Source: Aplectana chamaeleonis
Taxonomy: Eukaryota; Nematoda; Chromadorea; Rhabditida; Cosmocercidae
Length of the DNA stretch: 64,000 nucleotides
Direction of reading: 5' to 3'
NCBI GenBank assembly: GCA_029168955.1
Contig: JAPDOI010000132.1
Span: 372,001 to 436,000 of the forward strand
Part shown: positions 20,985 through 32,700 of the stretch, in pieces
Position numbering within the stretch: position 1 is the first letter of the stretch
Layout: the number at the start of each line of letters is the position of its first letter
Notes under the pieces: generated by a model
The model's input: the letters and a program-made list of their open reading frames with translations, nothing else
What the model was told of the DNA's origin: nothing
The model's database searches: none
Translations under genes and position numbers: made by a program

Positions 20985-22665
20985 CAGGGTACGCTTTAAA
21001 TATGGTGACAAAGTTTCAAATTTCATTCCTTCCGAGTATGTGCGTCGCTAATCACATTGTACAGTCTGTTCTTCTCATCGAACCTCTCTCTGCAAATGCA
21101 CAGCTTCGGAGCGCGAAATGGTTTTTGAAGCAAATGGCGAGCGAAGGCCTGAAGGTCCATGATTTTTCACAGTAGAACTCGTCCTCGAGTCGGCTTCGGT
21201 AGTTGTTGCTCTTTTGTCTATGTGACCGTAAAAAAACTGCTCCAATGGAGTCATTCCGAAGCAGAGGGTGTCTGCTTGAAAACGTGTCATAGCTGAAATC
21301 CTTGGGCCATCTATTGAAAAAACGCTAGAACAAATTGCCGAAATAAATCTTTGGCCCAGGTCAGTGTTCAAGGTAGCTGAATTCATGCCACTTTTTTTGT
21401 TTACCTGACGACGTACAGGCATCAAACTTCAACCATAAGTGCCCCTGAAAGTTTTCTATCGATCTGTACACATATTACCAAGTTTTCTCAAAAATTGATA
21501 AAATGGATCGATAATCGATTTTATTGAAAATAAATGAAAAAAGTAAAAAATTCGATGAACAATATTCTTCCGCACTTGAAAATGAAGTAGGCCGCCTGAA
21601 TGTCTTCATTGAATGCAAAAAAACGAAAATGTGGGTGCGCTGAGATTGACAGGGCGAACGTATGGAATTCAGCAATTTGCCCTCACCCTCTTTTCATAGA
21701 GGGCTGTAGTAAACCACCCCTATCAGATGATCTCATATTATTTCGATAGGATGATCTTATGTTTTTCCAAACAAGTTTCAGATGATCTTAATTTCGTATT
21801 GATTCATAATTATCGCTATCAGTCACAACTGGTCGCTGAACTTAGGCCCGTATTCATTTCATTAGCGGTGATTCGCCCTAAAGCGGTCGTCCTCGCATAT
21901 TCATGATATGATAACACATGATTATACGTGTGAGAATAAGAAAAGCCGGCCCTGATTCTGCAGGTGGTCATTCTCTAATCGACCAACTCCATGCTTTCTT
22001 TCTCAATGAATGAAATCAGATATTTGTTGTTTTGCGATAGCTGATAATGATAACTGGTATTTCATCTGAAGAATAAGAGGCGCTCCGGGGTTACTCTTAA
22101 ATATAAGACGAGCTTCTGCGGGAGTGCGTGCTCTCTCGCTTTTCTCTGTCCAGATGATCTGTAGAAGTTCAGCTAACCTGATGAAATTAGCATCATCTTA
22201 AAAATGTTCATCATCTGAATGATGCGCTTAGAGATGAGATTCATATCCTTCACCATATCATCAAGATAATCTTACAGATCATTCCAACATTTCTTCATAC
22301 GATCGTTTAAGATCATCTTAACTTCATTTTGAGGGGGTTTACTACAGCCCAGAGGGTCTCGAGACTTCAGTTATGATGCGTTTTCCAGCAGACATCATCT
22401 GCTTCAAAATGACCCCCTCGGAGCAGTTCTCTAGGCCCGCACACGGGAAGTAGGAAAGATCATCGAAGATGACTACGAGTCGATTTATTTCTTACAAATT
22501 GAGGACCCCCAGGCACTTGCCAATCATTGATTTCAAAAACGATTTTTGTAGGTTTTGAGAGAGAGGTTCGTAAAAAAATAAAAGACCACAGAAGTTGATT
22601 AGTCACGCACGTATGTCGACGGGATGAGATTTGAAACCTTGTCACCATATTAGAAGCGCACCCTG
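20985..22665. mobile_element. Large foldback with TA target duplication, inside the Penelope GIY-YIG domain
   Basis: The ends CAGGGTACGC and GCGCACCCTG are inverted and are flanked by TA on each side. The arms, 20985-~21450 and ~21480-22665 minus the 650-bp insert, are diverged inverted copies along their length (shared GGTGACAA(A/G)GTTTCAAAT, GCTTGAAAACG-type and CAAATTGC(C/T)GAA blocks). Net length is about 1,030 bp. TA duplication suggests Tc1/mariner-type mobilisation. Removing it with one TA rejoins CNAIY and IGETGR in frame. Confidence 0.75.
21701..22350 (+). mobile_element. 650-bp GGGCTGTAGT element, copy 1
   Basis: Termini GGGCTGTAGTAAACC and GGTTTACTACAGCCC, with a 3-bp duplication AGA on each side. 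The interior has many GATGATCTTA-type words (GATCATC/AAGATGATC). It is nearly identical to the inverted copy at 24447-25096 and the same length. Non-coding. The TIR and 3-bp TSD resemble PIF/Harbinger, but the TSD is not TWA, so the superfamily stays open. Confidence 0.9.
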
Positions 22666-23333
22666 TAGATAGCGTTGCATGACTGGCATTCGATCTTATA
22701 GATTACACCTGTTTTTGCACACTCTCCAACTCTGTCATTCGGGCAAAAAACACAACTCTGTGACATACAATCAGTAACATACAGTCTATTCCGAACTATT
22801 CGCCGTTTGATGTTATTGTTTGGTATGCTAACCAGTACAACCTCGTCATCAAGCTGTGCTCTCACGATGCTGCGTTTGATGGCCGTGCAAACTTGGTCCG
22901 AAATGGAAGGTATGCACAAGGGTATTTTGGTTTGGAGCAAAACGTGTTCTCGCGTTGTTGCGTCATTTCTGTGCCGAAGGAGAAACGAGGTGCAGCCATT
23001 GCTACGCGCTATTTTGATAGCCAGCTCTGGATTCCAAACGCTCGTTTTCATCTTTGCGAATTCCCGTGGCTCTACTGAGCATATTTCGTAAGACTGCGCG
23101 TTTGGTTGTCGTGGGATGAGCTGACAATGAATGAATCAGGATGTTCTTGCAGCTCGGCTTTCGATACTTCTTCTAACAAGCATACTTGTGTATTCAAATA
23201 CGCCAACCAGCCATTTGGTGGTGTTTCCCGAGTCAGCCTGATATACTGTGACTGTTCATTCAGTATTCGAAAGCACTCGCCCATTTCGGACTGTGAGGCG
23301 GTGATAACACAACAGTCATAGATGTATCTGCAG

Positions 23334-23721
23334 TATACTTGGACATCGAATAATTTCGAATCTTTCGAAAAATCAATTTTTTTCTCTGGAGTCAGAATGG
23401 TTAGAGCTAATTTTGGTTTTCAGGCCTCAAATTAGGAGTAGTCTTCTCATAATTCATGGCAAAGTGGAATTCTGTGCATTCACAGACTCACAAATATAAG
23501 TTTTTCCGGAAATAAGTCGACTAATAGTCGAAGTCGACTATTTTGTTCGAATAATTAATGATTGTGATTCAATGAATGCAATTGATTCAACTCTAACCTA
23601 ACTTATGAGGAGATTCCCACCTACTTGTAGTCTGAAAACCAGAGAAAGCTCGATTCCTTGTAACATTTAGAAGAAAAATTCATTTATCGGATGATTCGAA
23701 ATTAGTCGATGCCTAAGTATA
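23334..23721. mobile_element. TATACTTG element with 8-bp TSD inside Penelope RT
   Basis: Termini TATACTTGGACATCGA and a mirror with few mismatches; flanked by ATCTGCAG at 23326-23333 and 23722-23729. 388 bp, non-coding, interior with GTCGAC/TCGACTA motifs. Same family as 12739-13500. Removing it with one TSD rejoins the RT frame as LMYCR-YIYDCC. Confidence 0.85.
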
Positions 23722-24446
23722 ATCTGCAGTACATCAAAGGGAATCTGGCCATTACTGGTTCCTCTATCCTGCTCATGAAGCATAGTGCAAGGACGGGTGC
23801 GAGCCGTTGTCCCATGCCTAGCCCTTTTATTTGTGAGTAGTAAGCACCTGACCATCTGAATATGTTGCAAGACAAACACTCTCTGACTATACTCATGATG
23901 TGCTGCTTTGTAAGTTCAAATTTGTTTACGTTTCGAACGTGTCTATCAAGCATTTCGGACGCTTGCAGGGCGTGATCGTTTTGGACATTGGTATAGAGCG
24001 AGGCAACATCAAAAGACTTGATTGCACATCCTTCTTGATATTGGAGAATTCACAGTTGTGCAAGAAAATGATTTGTATTGAACAGATGGGCGGGAATGTT
24101 TGATAACAGCTGCTTGACGATGGCATTGAGAAACCATGAAATGCGATCACTTGGCCCACCCATGCAACTTATTATGGGGCGTATCTTTATCGCATCCGGT
24201 GATAACGATACTTTGTTATGCTGAGTCAGCTTGTGTCTAGACGAGACTGTAGAAAACTGGACACCGTAGTCTCTTCAGCCTGAGTCTCCCTTCTGAAAAG
24301 TCTTTCTTCAACACCAGCGGATCTTCCAAGCAAGATCGAAATATCGTTAAGACGTTTATATTAGGATACGGTCTTTTTCGTTTACGCGGCGGTATAGGGA
24401 GCTGTCCTGTAACTGCAGTTCGGTAACTGCGCGATCTAGAGATTGT

Positions 24447-25096
24447 GGGCTGTAGTAAACCCCCTCAAAATGAAGTTAAGATGATCTTAAACGATCGTAT
24501 GAAGAAATGTTGGAATGATCTGTAAGATTATCTTGATGATATGGTGAAGGATATGAATCTCATCTCTAAGCGCATCATTTAGATGATGAACATTTTTAAG
24601 ATGATGCTAATTTCATCAGGTTAGCTGAACTTCTACAGATCATCTGGACAGAGAAAAGCGAGAGAGCACGCACTCCCGCAGAAGCTCGTCTTATATTTAA
24701 GAGTAACCTCGGAGCGCCTCTTATTATTCAGATGAAATACCAGTTATCATTATCAGCTATCGCAAAACAACAAATATCTCATTTCATTCATTGAGAAAGA
24801 AAGCATGGAGTTGGTCGATTAGAGAATGACCACCTGCAGAATGGGGGCCGGCTTTTCTTATTCTCACACGTATAATCATGTGTTATCATATCATGAATAT
24901 GCGAGGACGACCGCTTTAGGGCGAATCACCGCTAATGAAATGAATACGGGCCTAAGTTCAGCGACCAGTTGTGACTGATAGCGATAATTATGAATCAATA
25001 CGAAATTAAGATCATCTGAAACTTGTTTGGAAAAACATAAGATCATCCTATCGAAATAATATAAGATCATCTGATAGGGGTGGTTAACTACAGCCC
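24447..25096 (-). mobile_element. 650-bp GGGCTGTAGT element, copy 2
   Basis: Inverted near-identical copy of 21701-22350, the same 650 bp, with TGT duplicated on both sides. It splits the Penelope N-terminal region just after KGGEFVVME. High identity implies both copies arrived recently. Confidence 0.9.
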
Positions 25097-25496
25097 TGTT
25101 CCATGACAACAAACTCTCCGCCCTTATCACTGGTGGAAACGCGTAGGTAACCATTAGACCTTAACTCCTTCAGCTCTTTTAAGCCCTCCCACTGTGCATT
25201 AGTGAGACCAGCATTGTGGTGTCTGTGATAATGACTCCATTTCTGAAAGGATCAACACTTTCTGGTTTCATGGTAAATTTTCCAGGTAAGTCGTGAGGGT
25301 TCAGCGATGCCATTATGTGCAGGTAGACCTGTTCAACTTGGGAGGAAAACGCATACATATTTCACTTCTATAATAGGCACGTTCGTGAAGAAAAACTACA
25401 TGATTGCGGTTTTACTACTATTCTGCTATATATGAACCCCATCTGGGGGCGACACGGAATCGCTGACCTAGCTAGGGAATGTGATGCCTCGGCGAG

Positions 25497-25990
25497 TTAA
25501 AGGCAGTGTTCACGATGATTCTTGTTTCCAAGTTTTCCACTCAAAACAAGGCATTGGCAACCAAGTGTTACCAAAATCACGAAGAAACGGCGAGAAACGC
25601 ACTAATTCGTCTTATTTCAGTGACATTATTCTATGGCCTAGACTAGTTGTCCGGTTGGATGAACATGTTCACGGTGGTTGTCACCGGTAAAAAAAATGGG
25701 ACTAATCGAAAATGGAAGAACATTTTGGGCAAAACAGTATCAGTTAGGGCCCGAAGGAAAGAACGGAACAACACAGAGTGGAGCATTGCAAAAGACGGGT
25801 CCACAAAAGATCTCATTATCGCAACGAACAGTTCCATTGATACTTAAGAGGCGGGCTGATACTTGAGGATTTCGTGCCCTTCTGGTGCGTTTATCTCGGT
25901 TTCTTCGTCATTTCAGTTCTACTCGGGTGCCAAACAACCGATTTAGCGATTAATCTCAAAATCGAAGGTTATCGTGAACACTGCCTTTAA
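25497..25990 (+). mobile_element. TTAA MITE, family A, intact
   Basis: 494 bp including both TTAA; the first and last 20 bases are TTAAAGGCAGTGTTCACGAT and its perfect invert. Non-coding. It serves as the reference copy for the interrupted elements at 15786-17664 and the truncated one at 59030-59370. Confidence 0.92.
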
Positions 25991-26427
25991 GCGTCAACAC
26001 CTGGGGACATGCACGCCTATGCAGAGGTGCGGAGGTAATGGGCTGGGCTAGCCAACGCTCTGGCGATCGACCGTCGTCTACTCTACAGTTGCTCTCTTCA
26101 CTCCGGACAATCTTTCTTATCTCTCTTCCTTCCATTATCCCGTGTTATTCCTTTGTGTGTTTTATATTGAAGACTTTAGACTGAAAAGCAGCCTGGCAAC
26201 ATGACCTGACATGACTCACATAACATCTCAAACTTTCTGCTTGCTATGCTTGTCATCCTTACACTTTTACAAAAGTTTTGCAAGGTGTTCTCTCCTGCGC
26301 AAATTCCGGGGCATAATTTCTCGGATGGCTAGCATCGAGTCTGGGCTCCTGCTCACTCTACGGGGTGGTCTTCACAACTTTTCGGATGAGCAGCAACGGG
26401 TCCCGAACACCTGCCCACTATCCGGGT
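25991..26427. other. Left flank of the satellite, unassigned
   Basis: Single-copy-looking, T/C-rich. No gene recognised. The sequence TACGGGGTGGTCTTCACAAC to TATCCGGG leads directly into the first satellite units. Confidence 0.4.
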
Positions 26428-26514
26428 TTCCACGACGTCCCGATTACTTCATCAGAAGCTCGAAGCACTTTTCACGACGTCCCGATGACTTCATCAGAAG
26501 CCCGAAGCACTTTT

Positions 26515-26721
26515 GGGACTATCCTAGACGGGGGGGGTCACCCACGATTTTCCCATGAAAATGAATGGAAAACCTGATAAAAGATGTTTGATGCTGCTAT
26601 CAATCATTGTTGTTGATGAAGTTCTGTAGAAATACTTTGATTGATAGCGTTATAGATCGGTGGTTCATTCCATTTCTGACTTGAATCTTGCGTGCCCCCC
26701 CCCACCGTCTAGGATAGTCCC
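26515..26721. mobile_element. Inferred TIR element unit within the satellite (first copy)
   Basis: 207 bp between the perfect inverts GGGACTATCCTAGACGG and CCGTCTAGGATAGTCCC. The flanks are GCACTTTT on the left (26507-26514) and GCACTTCT on the right (26722-26729), where an uninterrupted short unit has a single GCACTTTTCACGACG. This is what an insertion with 8-bp target duplication leaves. Non-coding. The superfamily is unclear (hAT, P and others make 8-bp TSDs). Confidence 0.6.
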
Positions 26722-29700
26722 GCACTTCTCATGATGTCCCGATGACGTCATCAGAAGCCCGAAGCACTCTTGGGACTATCCTAGACGGGGGGGGGGCACC
26801 CACGACTTTCTCATGAAAATGAATGGAAACCTTGATAAAAGGTGCTTGATGCTGCTATCAGTCATTGTTGCTGATGAAGTTGTGTAGAAATACTTTGATT
26901 GATAGCGTTATAGATCGGTGGTTCGTTCCATTTCTGACTTGGATCTTGAGTGCCCCCCCCCCGTCTAGGATAGTCCCGCACTTCTCACGATGTCCCGATG
27001 ACGTCATCAGAAGCCCGAAGCACTCTTGGGACTATCCTAGACGGGGGGGCACCCACGACTTTCTCATGAAAATGAATGGAAACCTTGATAAAAGGTGCTT
27101 GATGCTGCTATCAGTCATTGTTGTTGATGAAGTTGTGTAGAGATACTTTGATTGATAGCGTTATAGATCGGTGGTTCATTCCATTTCTGACTTGAATCTT
27201 GAGTGCCCCCCCGTCTAGGATAGTCCCGCACTTCTCACGATGTCCCGATGACGTCATCAGAAGTCCGAAGCACTCTTGGGACTATCCTAGACGGGGGGGC
27301 ACCCACGACTTTCTCATGAAAATGAATGGAAACCTAGATAAAAGGTGCTTGATGCTGCTATCAGTCATTGTTGTTGATGAAGTTGTGTAGAGATACTTTG
27401 ATTGATAGCGTTGTAGATCGGTGGTTCATTCCATTTCTGACTTGAATCTTGAGTGCCCCCCCCCCCGTCTAGGATAGTCCCGCACTTCTCACGATGTCCC
27501 GATGACGTCATCAGAAGCCCGAAGCACTCTTGGGACTATCCTAGACGGGGGGGGGCACCCACGACTTTCTCATGAAAATGAATGGAAACCTTGATAAAAG
27601 GTGCTTGATGCTGCTATCAGTCATTGTTGTTGATGAAGTTGTGTAGAAATACTTTGATTGATAGCGTTATAGATCGGTGGTTCATTCCATTTCTGACTTG
27701 AATCTTGAGTGCCCCCCCCCCGTCTAGGATAGTCCCGCACTTCTCACGATGTCCCGATGACGTCATCAGAAGCCCGAAGCACTCTTGGGACTATCCTAGA
27801 CGGGGGGCACCCACGACTTTCTCATGAAAATGAATGGAAACCTTGATAAAAGGTGCTTGATGCTGCTATCAGTCATTGTTGTTGATGAAGTTGTGTAGAG
27901 ATACTTTGATTGATAGCGTTATAGATCGGTGGTTCATTCCATTTCTGACTTGAATCTTGAGTGCCCCGCCTAGGATAGTCCCGCACTTCTCACGATGTCC
28001 CGATGACGTCATCAGAAGCCCGAAGCACTCTTGGGACTATCCTAGACGGGGGCACCCACGACTTTCTCATGAACATGAATGGAAACCTTGATAAAAGGTG
28101 CTTGATGCTGCTATCAGTCATTGTTGTTGATGAAGTTGTGTAGAGATACTTTGATTGATAGCGTTATAGATCGGTGGTGCATTCCATTTCTGACTTGGAT
28201 CTTGTGTGCCCCCGTCTAGGATAGTCCGCACTTCTCACGATGTCCCGATGACGTCATCAGAAGCCCGAAGCACTCTTGGGACTATCCTAGACGGGGGCAC
28301 CCACGACTTTCTCATGAAAATGAATGGAAACCTTGATAAAAGGTGCTTGATGCTGCTATCAGTCATTGTTGTTGATGAAGTTGTGTAGAAATACTTTGAT
28401 TGATAGCGTTAGAGATCGGTGGTTCATTCCATTTGTGACGTGAATCTTGAGTGCCCCCGTCTAGGATAGTCCCGCACTTCTCACGATGTCCCGATGACGT
28501 CATCAGAAGCCCGAAGCACTCTTGGGACTATCCTAGACGGGGGGCACCACGACTTTCTCATGAAAATGAATGGAAACCTTGATAAAAGGTGCTTGATGCT
28601 GCTATCAGTCATTGTTGTTGATGAAGTTGTGTAGAAATACTTTGATTGATAGCGTTATAGATCGGTGGTTCATTCCATTTCTGACTTGAATCTTGAGTGC
28701 CCCCGTCTAGGATAGTCCCGCACTTCTCACGATGTCCCGATGACGTCATCAGAAGTCCGAAGCACTCTTGGGACTATCCTAGACGGGGCACCCACGACTT
28801 TCTCATGAAAATGAATGGAAACCTAGATAAAAAGGTGCTTGATGCTGCTATCAGTCATTGTTGTTGATGAAGTTGTGTAGAGATACTTTGATTGATAGCG
28901 TTGTAGATCGGTGGTTCATTCCATTTCTGACTTGAATCTTGAGTGCCCCGTCTAGGATAGTCCCGCACTTCTCACGATGTCCCGATGACGTCATCAGAAG
29001 CCCGAAGCACTCTTGGGACTATCCTAGACGGGGCACCCACGACTTTCTCATGAAAATGAATGGAAACCTTGATAAAAGGTGCTTGATGCTGCTATCAGTC
29101 ATTGTTGTTGATGAAGTTGTGTAGAAATACTTTGATTGATAGCGTTATAGATCGGTGGTTCATTCCATTTCTGACTTGAATCTTGAGTGCCCCCGTCTAG
29201 GATAGTCCCGCACTTCTCACGATGTCCCGATGACGTCATCAGAAGCCCGAAGCACTCTTGGGACTATCCTAGACGGGGCACCCACGACTTTCTCATGAAA
29301 ATGAATGGAAACCTTGATAAAAGGTGCTTGATGCTGCTATCAGTCATTGTTGTTGATGAAGTTGTGTAGAGTTACTTTGATTGATAGCGTTATAGATCGG
29401 TGGCTCATTCCATTTCTGACTTGAATCTTGTGTGCCCCCTCCCCGTCTAGGAGAGTCCCGCACTTCTCACGATGTCCCGATGACGTCATCAGAAGCCCGA
29501 AGCACTCTTGGGACTATCCTAGACGGGGGCACCCACGACTTTCTCATGAAAATGAATGGAAACCTTGATAAAAGGTGCTTGATGCTGCTATCAGTCATTG
29601 TTGTTGATGAAGTTGTGTAGAAATACTTTGATTGATAGCGTTATAGATCGGTGGTTCATTCCATTTCTGACTTGAATCTTGAGTGCTTCTCTCGTTCTAG

Positions 29701-32700
29701 GATGGTCCCGCACTTCTCACGATGTCCCGATGACGTCATCAGAAGCCCGAAGCATTCTTGGGACTATCCTAGACGGGGGGCACCCACGACTTTCTCATGA
29801 AAATGAATGGAAACCTTGATAAAAGGTGCTTGATGCTGCTATCAGTCATTGTTGTTGATGAAGTTGTGTAGAAATACTTTGATTCATAGCGTTATAGATC
29901 GGTGCTTCATTCCATTTCTGACTTGAATCTTGAGTGCCCCCGTCTAGGATAGTCCCGCACTTCTCACGATGTCCCGATGACGTCATCAGAAGCCCGAAGC
30001 ACTCTTGGGACTATCCTAGACGGGGCACCCACGACTTTCTCATGAAAATGAATGGAAAGCTTGATAAAAGGTGCTTGATGCTGCTATCAGTCATTGTTGT
30101 TGATGAAGTTGTGTAGAAATACTTTGATTGATAGCGTTATAGATCGGTGGTTCATTCCATTTCTGACTTGAATCTTGAGTGCCCCGTCTAGGATAGTCCC
30201 GCACTTCTCACGATGTCCCGATGACGTCATCAGAAGCCCGAAGCACTCTTGGGACTATCCTAGACGGGGGCACCCACGACTTTCTCATGAAAATGAATGG
30301 AAACCTTGATAAAAGGTGCTTGATGCTGCTAACAGTCATTGTTGTTGATGAAGTTGTGTAGAGATACTTTGATTGATAGCGTTATAGATCGGTGGTTCAT
30401 TACATTTCTGACTTTAATCTTGAGTGCCCCCGTCTAGGATAGTCCCGCACTTCTCACGATGTCCCGATGACGTCATCAGAAGCCCGAAGCACTCTTGGGA
30501 CTATCCTAGACGGGGCACCCTCGACTTTCTCATGAAAATGAATGGAAACCTTGATAAAAGGTGCTTGATTCTGCTATCAGTCATTGTTGTTGATGAAGTT
30601 GTGTAGAGATACTTTGATTGATAGCGTTATAGATCGGTGGTTCATTCCATTTCTGACTTGAATCTTGAGTGCCCCCGTCTAGGATAGTCCCGCACTTCTC
30701 ACGATGTCCCGATGACGTCATCAGAAGCCCGAAGCACTCTTGGGACTATCCTAGACGGGGCACCCACGACTTTCTCATGAAAATGAATGGAAACCTTGAT
30801 AAAGGTGCTTGATGCTGCTATCAGTCATTGTTGTTGATGAAGTTGTGTAGAAATACTTTGATTGATAGCGTTATAGATCGGTGGTTCATTCCATTTCTGA
30901 CTTGAATCTTGAGTGCCCCCGTCTAGGATAGTCCCGCACTTCTCACGATGTCCCGATGACGTCATCAGAAGCCCGAAGCACTCTTGGGACTATCCTAGAC
31001 GGGGGCACCCACGACTTTCTCATGAAAATGAATGGAAACCTTGATAAAAGGTGCTTGATGCTGCTATCAGTCATTATTGTTGATGAAGTTGTGTAGAAAT
31101 ACTTTGATTGATAGCGTTATAGATCGGTGGTTCATTCCAATTCTGACTTGAATCTTGAGTGCCCCCCCCCCTTCGTCTAGGATAGTCCCGCCCTTCTCAC
31201 CATGTCCCGATGACGTCATCAGAAGCCCGAAGCACTCTTGGGACTATCCTAGACGGGGGGCACCACGACTTTCTCATGAAAATGAATGGAAACCTTGATA
31301 AAAGGTGCTTGATGCTGCTATCAGTCATTGTTGTTGATGAAGTTGTGTAGAAATACTTTGATTGATAGCGTTATAGATCGGTGGTTCATTCCATTTCTGA
31401 CTTGAATCTTGAGTGCCCCGTCTAGGATAGTCCCGCACTTCTCACGATGTCCCGATGACGTCATCAGAAGCCCGAAGCACTCTTGGGACTATCCTAGGCG
31501 GGGGGGGGGCACCCACGACTTTCTCATGAAAATGAATGGAAACCTTGATAAAGGTGCTTGATGCTGCTATCAGTCATTGTTGTTGATGAAGTTGTGTAGA
31601 GATACTTTGATTGATAGCGTTATAGATCGGTGGTTCATTCCATTTCTGACTTGAATCTTGAGTGCCCCGTCTAGGATAGTCCCGCACTTCTCACGATGTC
31701 CCGATGACGTCATCAGAAGCCCGAAGCACTCTTGGGACTATCCTAGACGGGGCACCCACGACTTTCTCATGAAAATGAATGGAAACCTTGATAAAAGGTG
31801 CTTGATGCTGCTATCAGTCATTGTTGTTGATGAAGTTGTGTAGAGATACTTTGATTGATAGCGTTATAGATCGGTGGTTCATTCCATTTCTGACTTGAAT
31901 CTTGAGTGCCCCCGTCTAGGATAGTCCCGCACTTCTCACGATGTCCCGATGACGTCATCAGAAGCCCGAAGCACTCTTGGGACTATCTTAGACGGGGGCA
32001 CCCACGACTTTCTCATGAAAATGAATGGAAACCTAGATAAAAGGTGCTTGATGCTGCTATCAGTCATTGTTGTTGATGAAGTTGTGTAGAGATACTTTGA
32101 TTGATAGCGTTGTAGATCGGTGGTTCATTCCGTTTCTGACTTGAATCTTGAGTGCCCCGTCTAGGATAGTCCCGCACTTCTCACGATGTCCCGATGACGT
32201 CATCAGAAGCCCGAAGCACTCTTGGGACTATCCTAGACGGGGGCACCACGACTTTCTCATGAAAATGAATGGAAACCTTGATAAAAGGTGCTTGATGCTG
32301 CTATCAGTCATTGTTGTTGATGAAGTTGTGTAGAAATACTTTGATTGATAGCGTTATAGATCGGTGGTTCATTCCATTTCTGACTTGAATCTTGAGTGCC
32401 CCCCCCCCCGTCTAGGATAGTCCCGCACTTCTCACGATGTCCCGATGACGTCATCAGAAGCCCGAAGCACTCTTGGGACTATCCTAGACGGGGGGCACCC
32501 ACGACTTTCTCATGAAAATGAATGGAAACCTTGATAAAAGGTGCTTGATGCTGCTATCAGTCATTGTTGTTGATGAAGTTGTGTAGAGATACTTTGATTG
32601 ATAGCGTTATAGATCGGTGGTTCATTCCATTTCTGACTTGAATCTTGAGGTGTTTCTTCTTTCCCCGTCTAGGATAGTCCCGCACTTCTCACGATGTCCC

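Larger units (their letters stand above)
20730..25390 (-). pseudogene. Penelope-like element (RT + GIY-YIG), multiply interrupted
   Basis: In minus-strand order: an N-terminal block with LKELKELRSNGYL and STSDKGGEFVVME (~25100-25240); RT blocks IRPIISCMGGPSDRISWFL, FDVASLYTNVQ-type (DVASLYTNVQNDHAL) and GLGMGQRLAPVLA (~23750-24230); YCRYIYDCC at ~23300, where most relatives have Y-x-DD, so the first catalytic Asp is Tyr; PPNGWLAYLNTQV (~23210); then CVFCPNDRVGECAKTGVIYKI and YIGETGRMLRTRMKEYL, the Cys-containing GIY-YIG endonuclease. Penelope elements use RT plus GIY-YIG to integrate. This copy is dead (frameshifts, stops, mutated catalytic site) and is cut by elements at 20985-22665, 23334-23721 and 24447-25096. 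Two of these remove cleanly and restore the frame. Confidence 0.85.
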
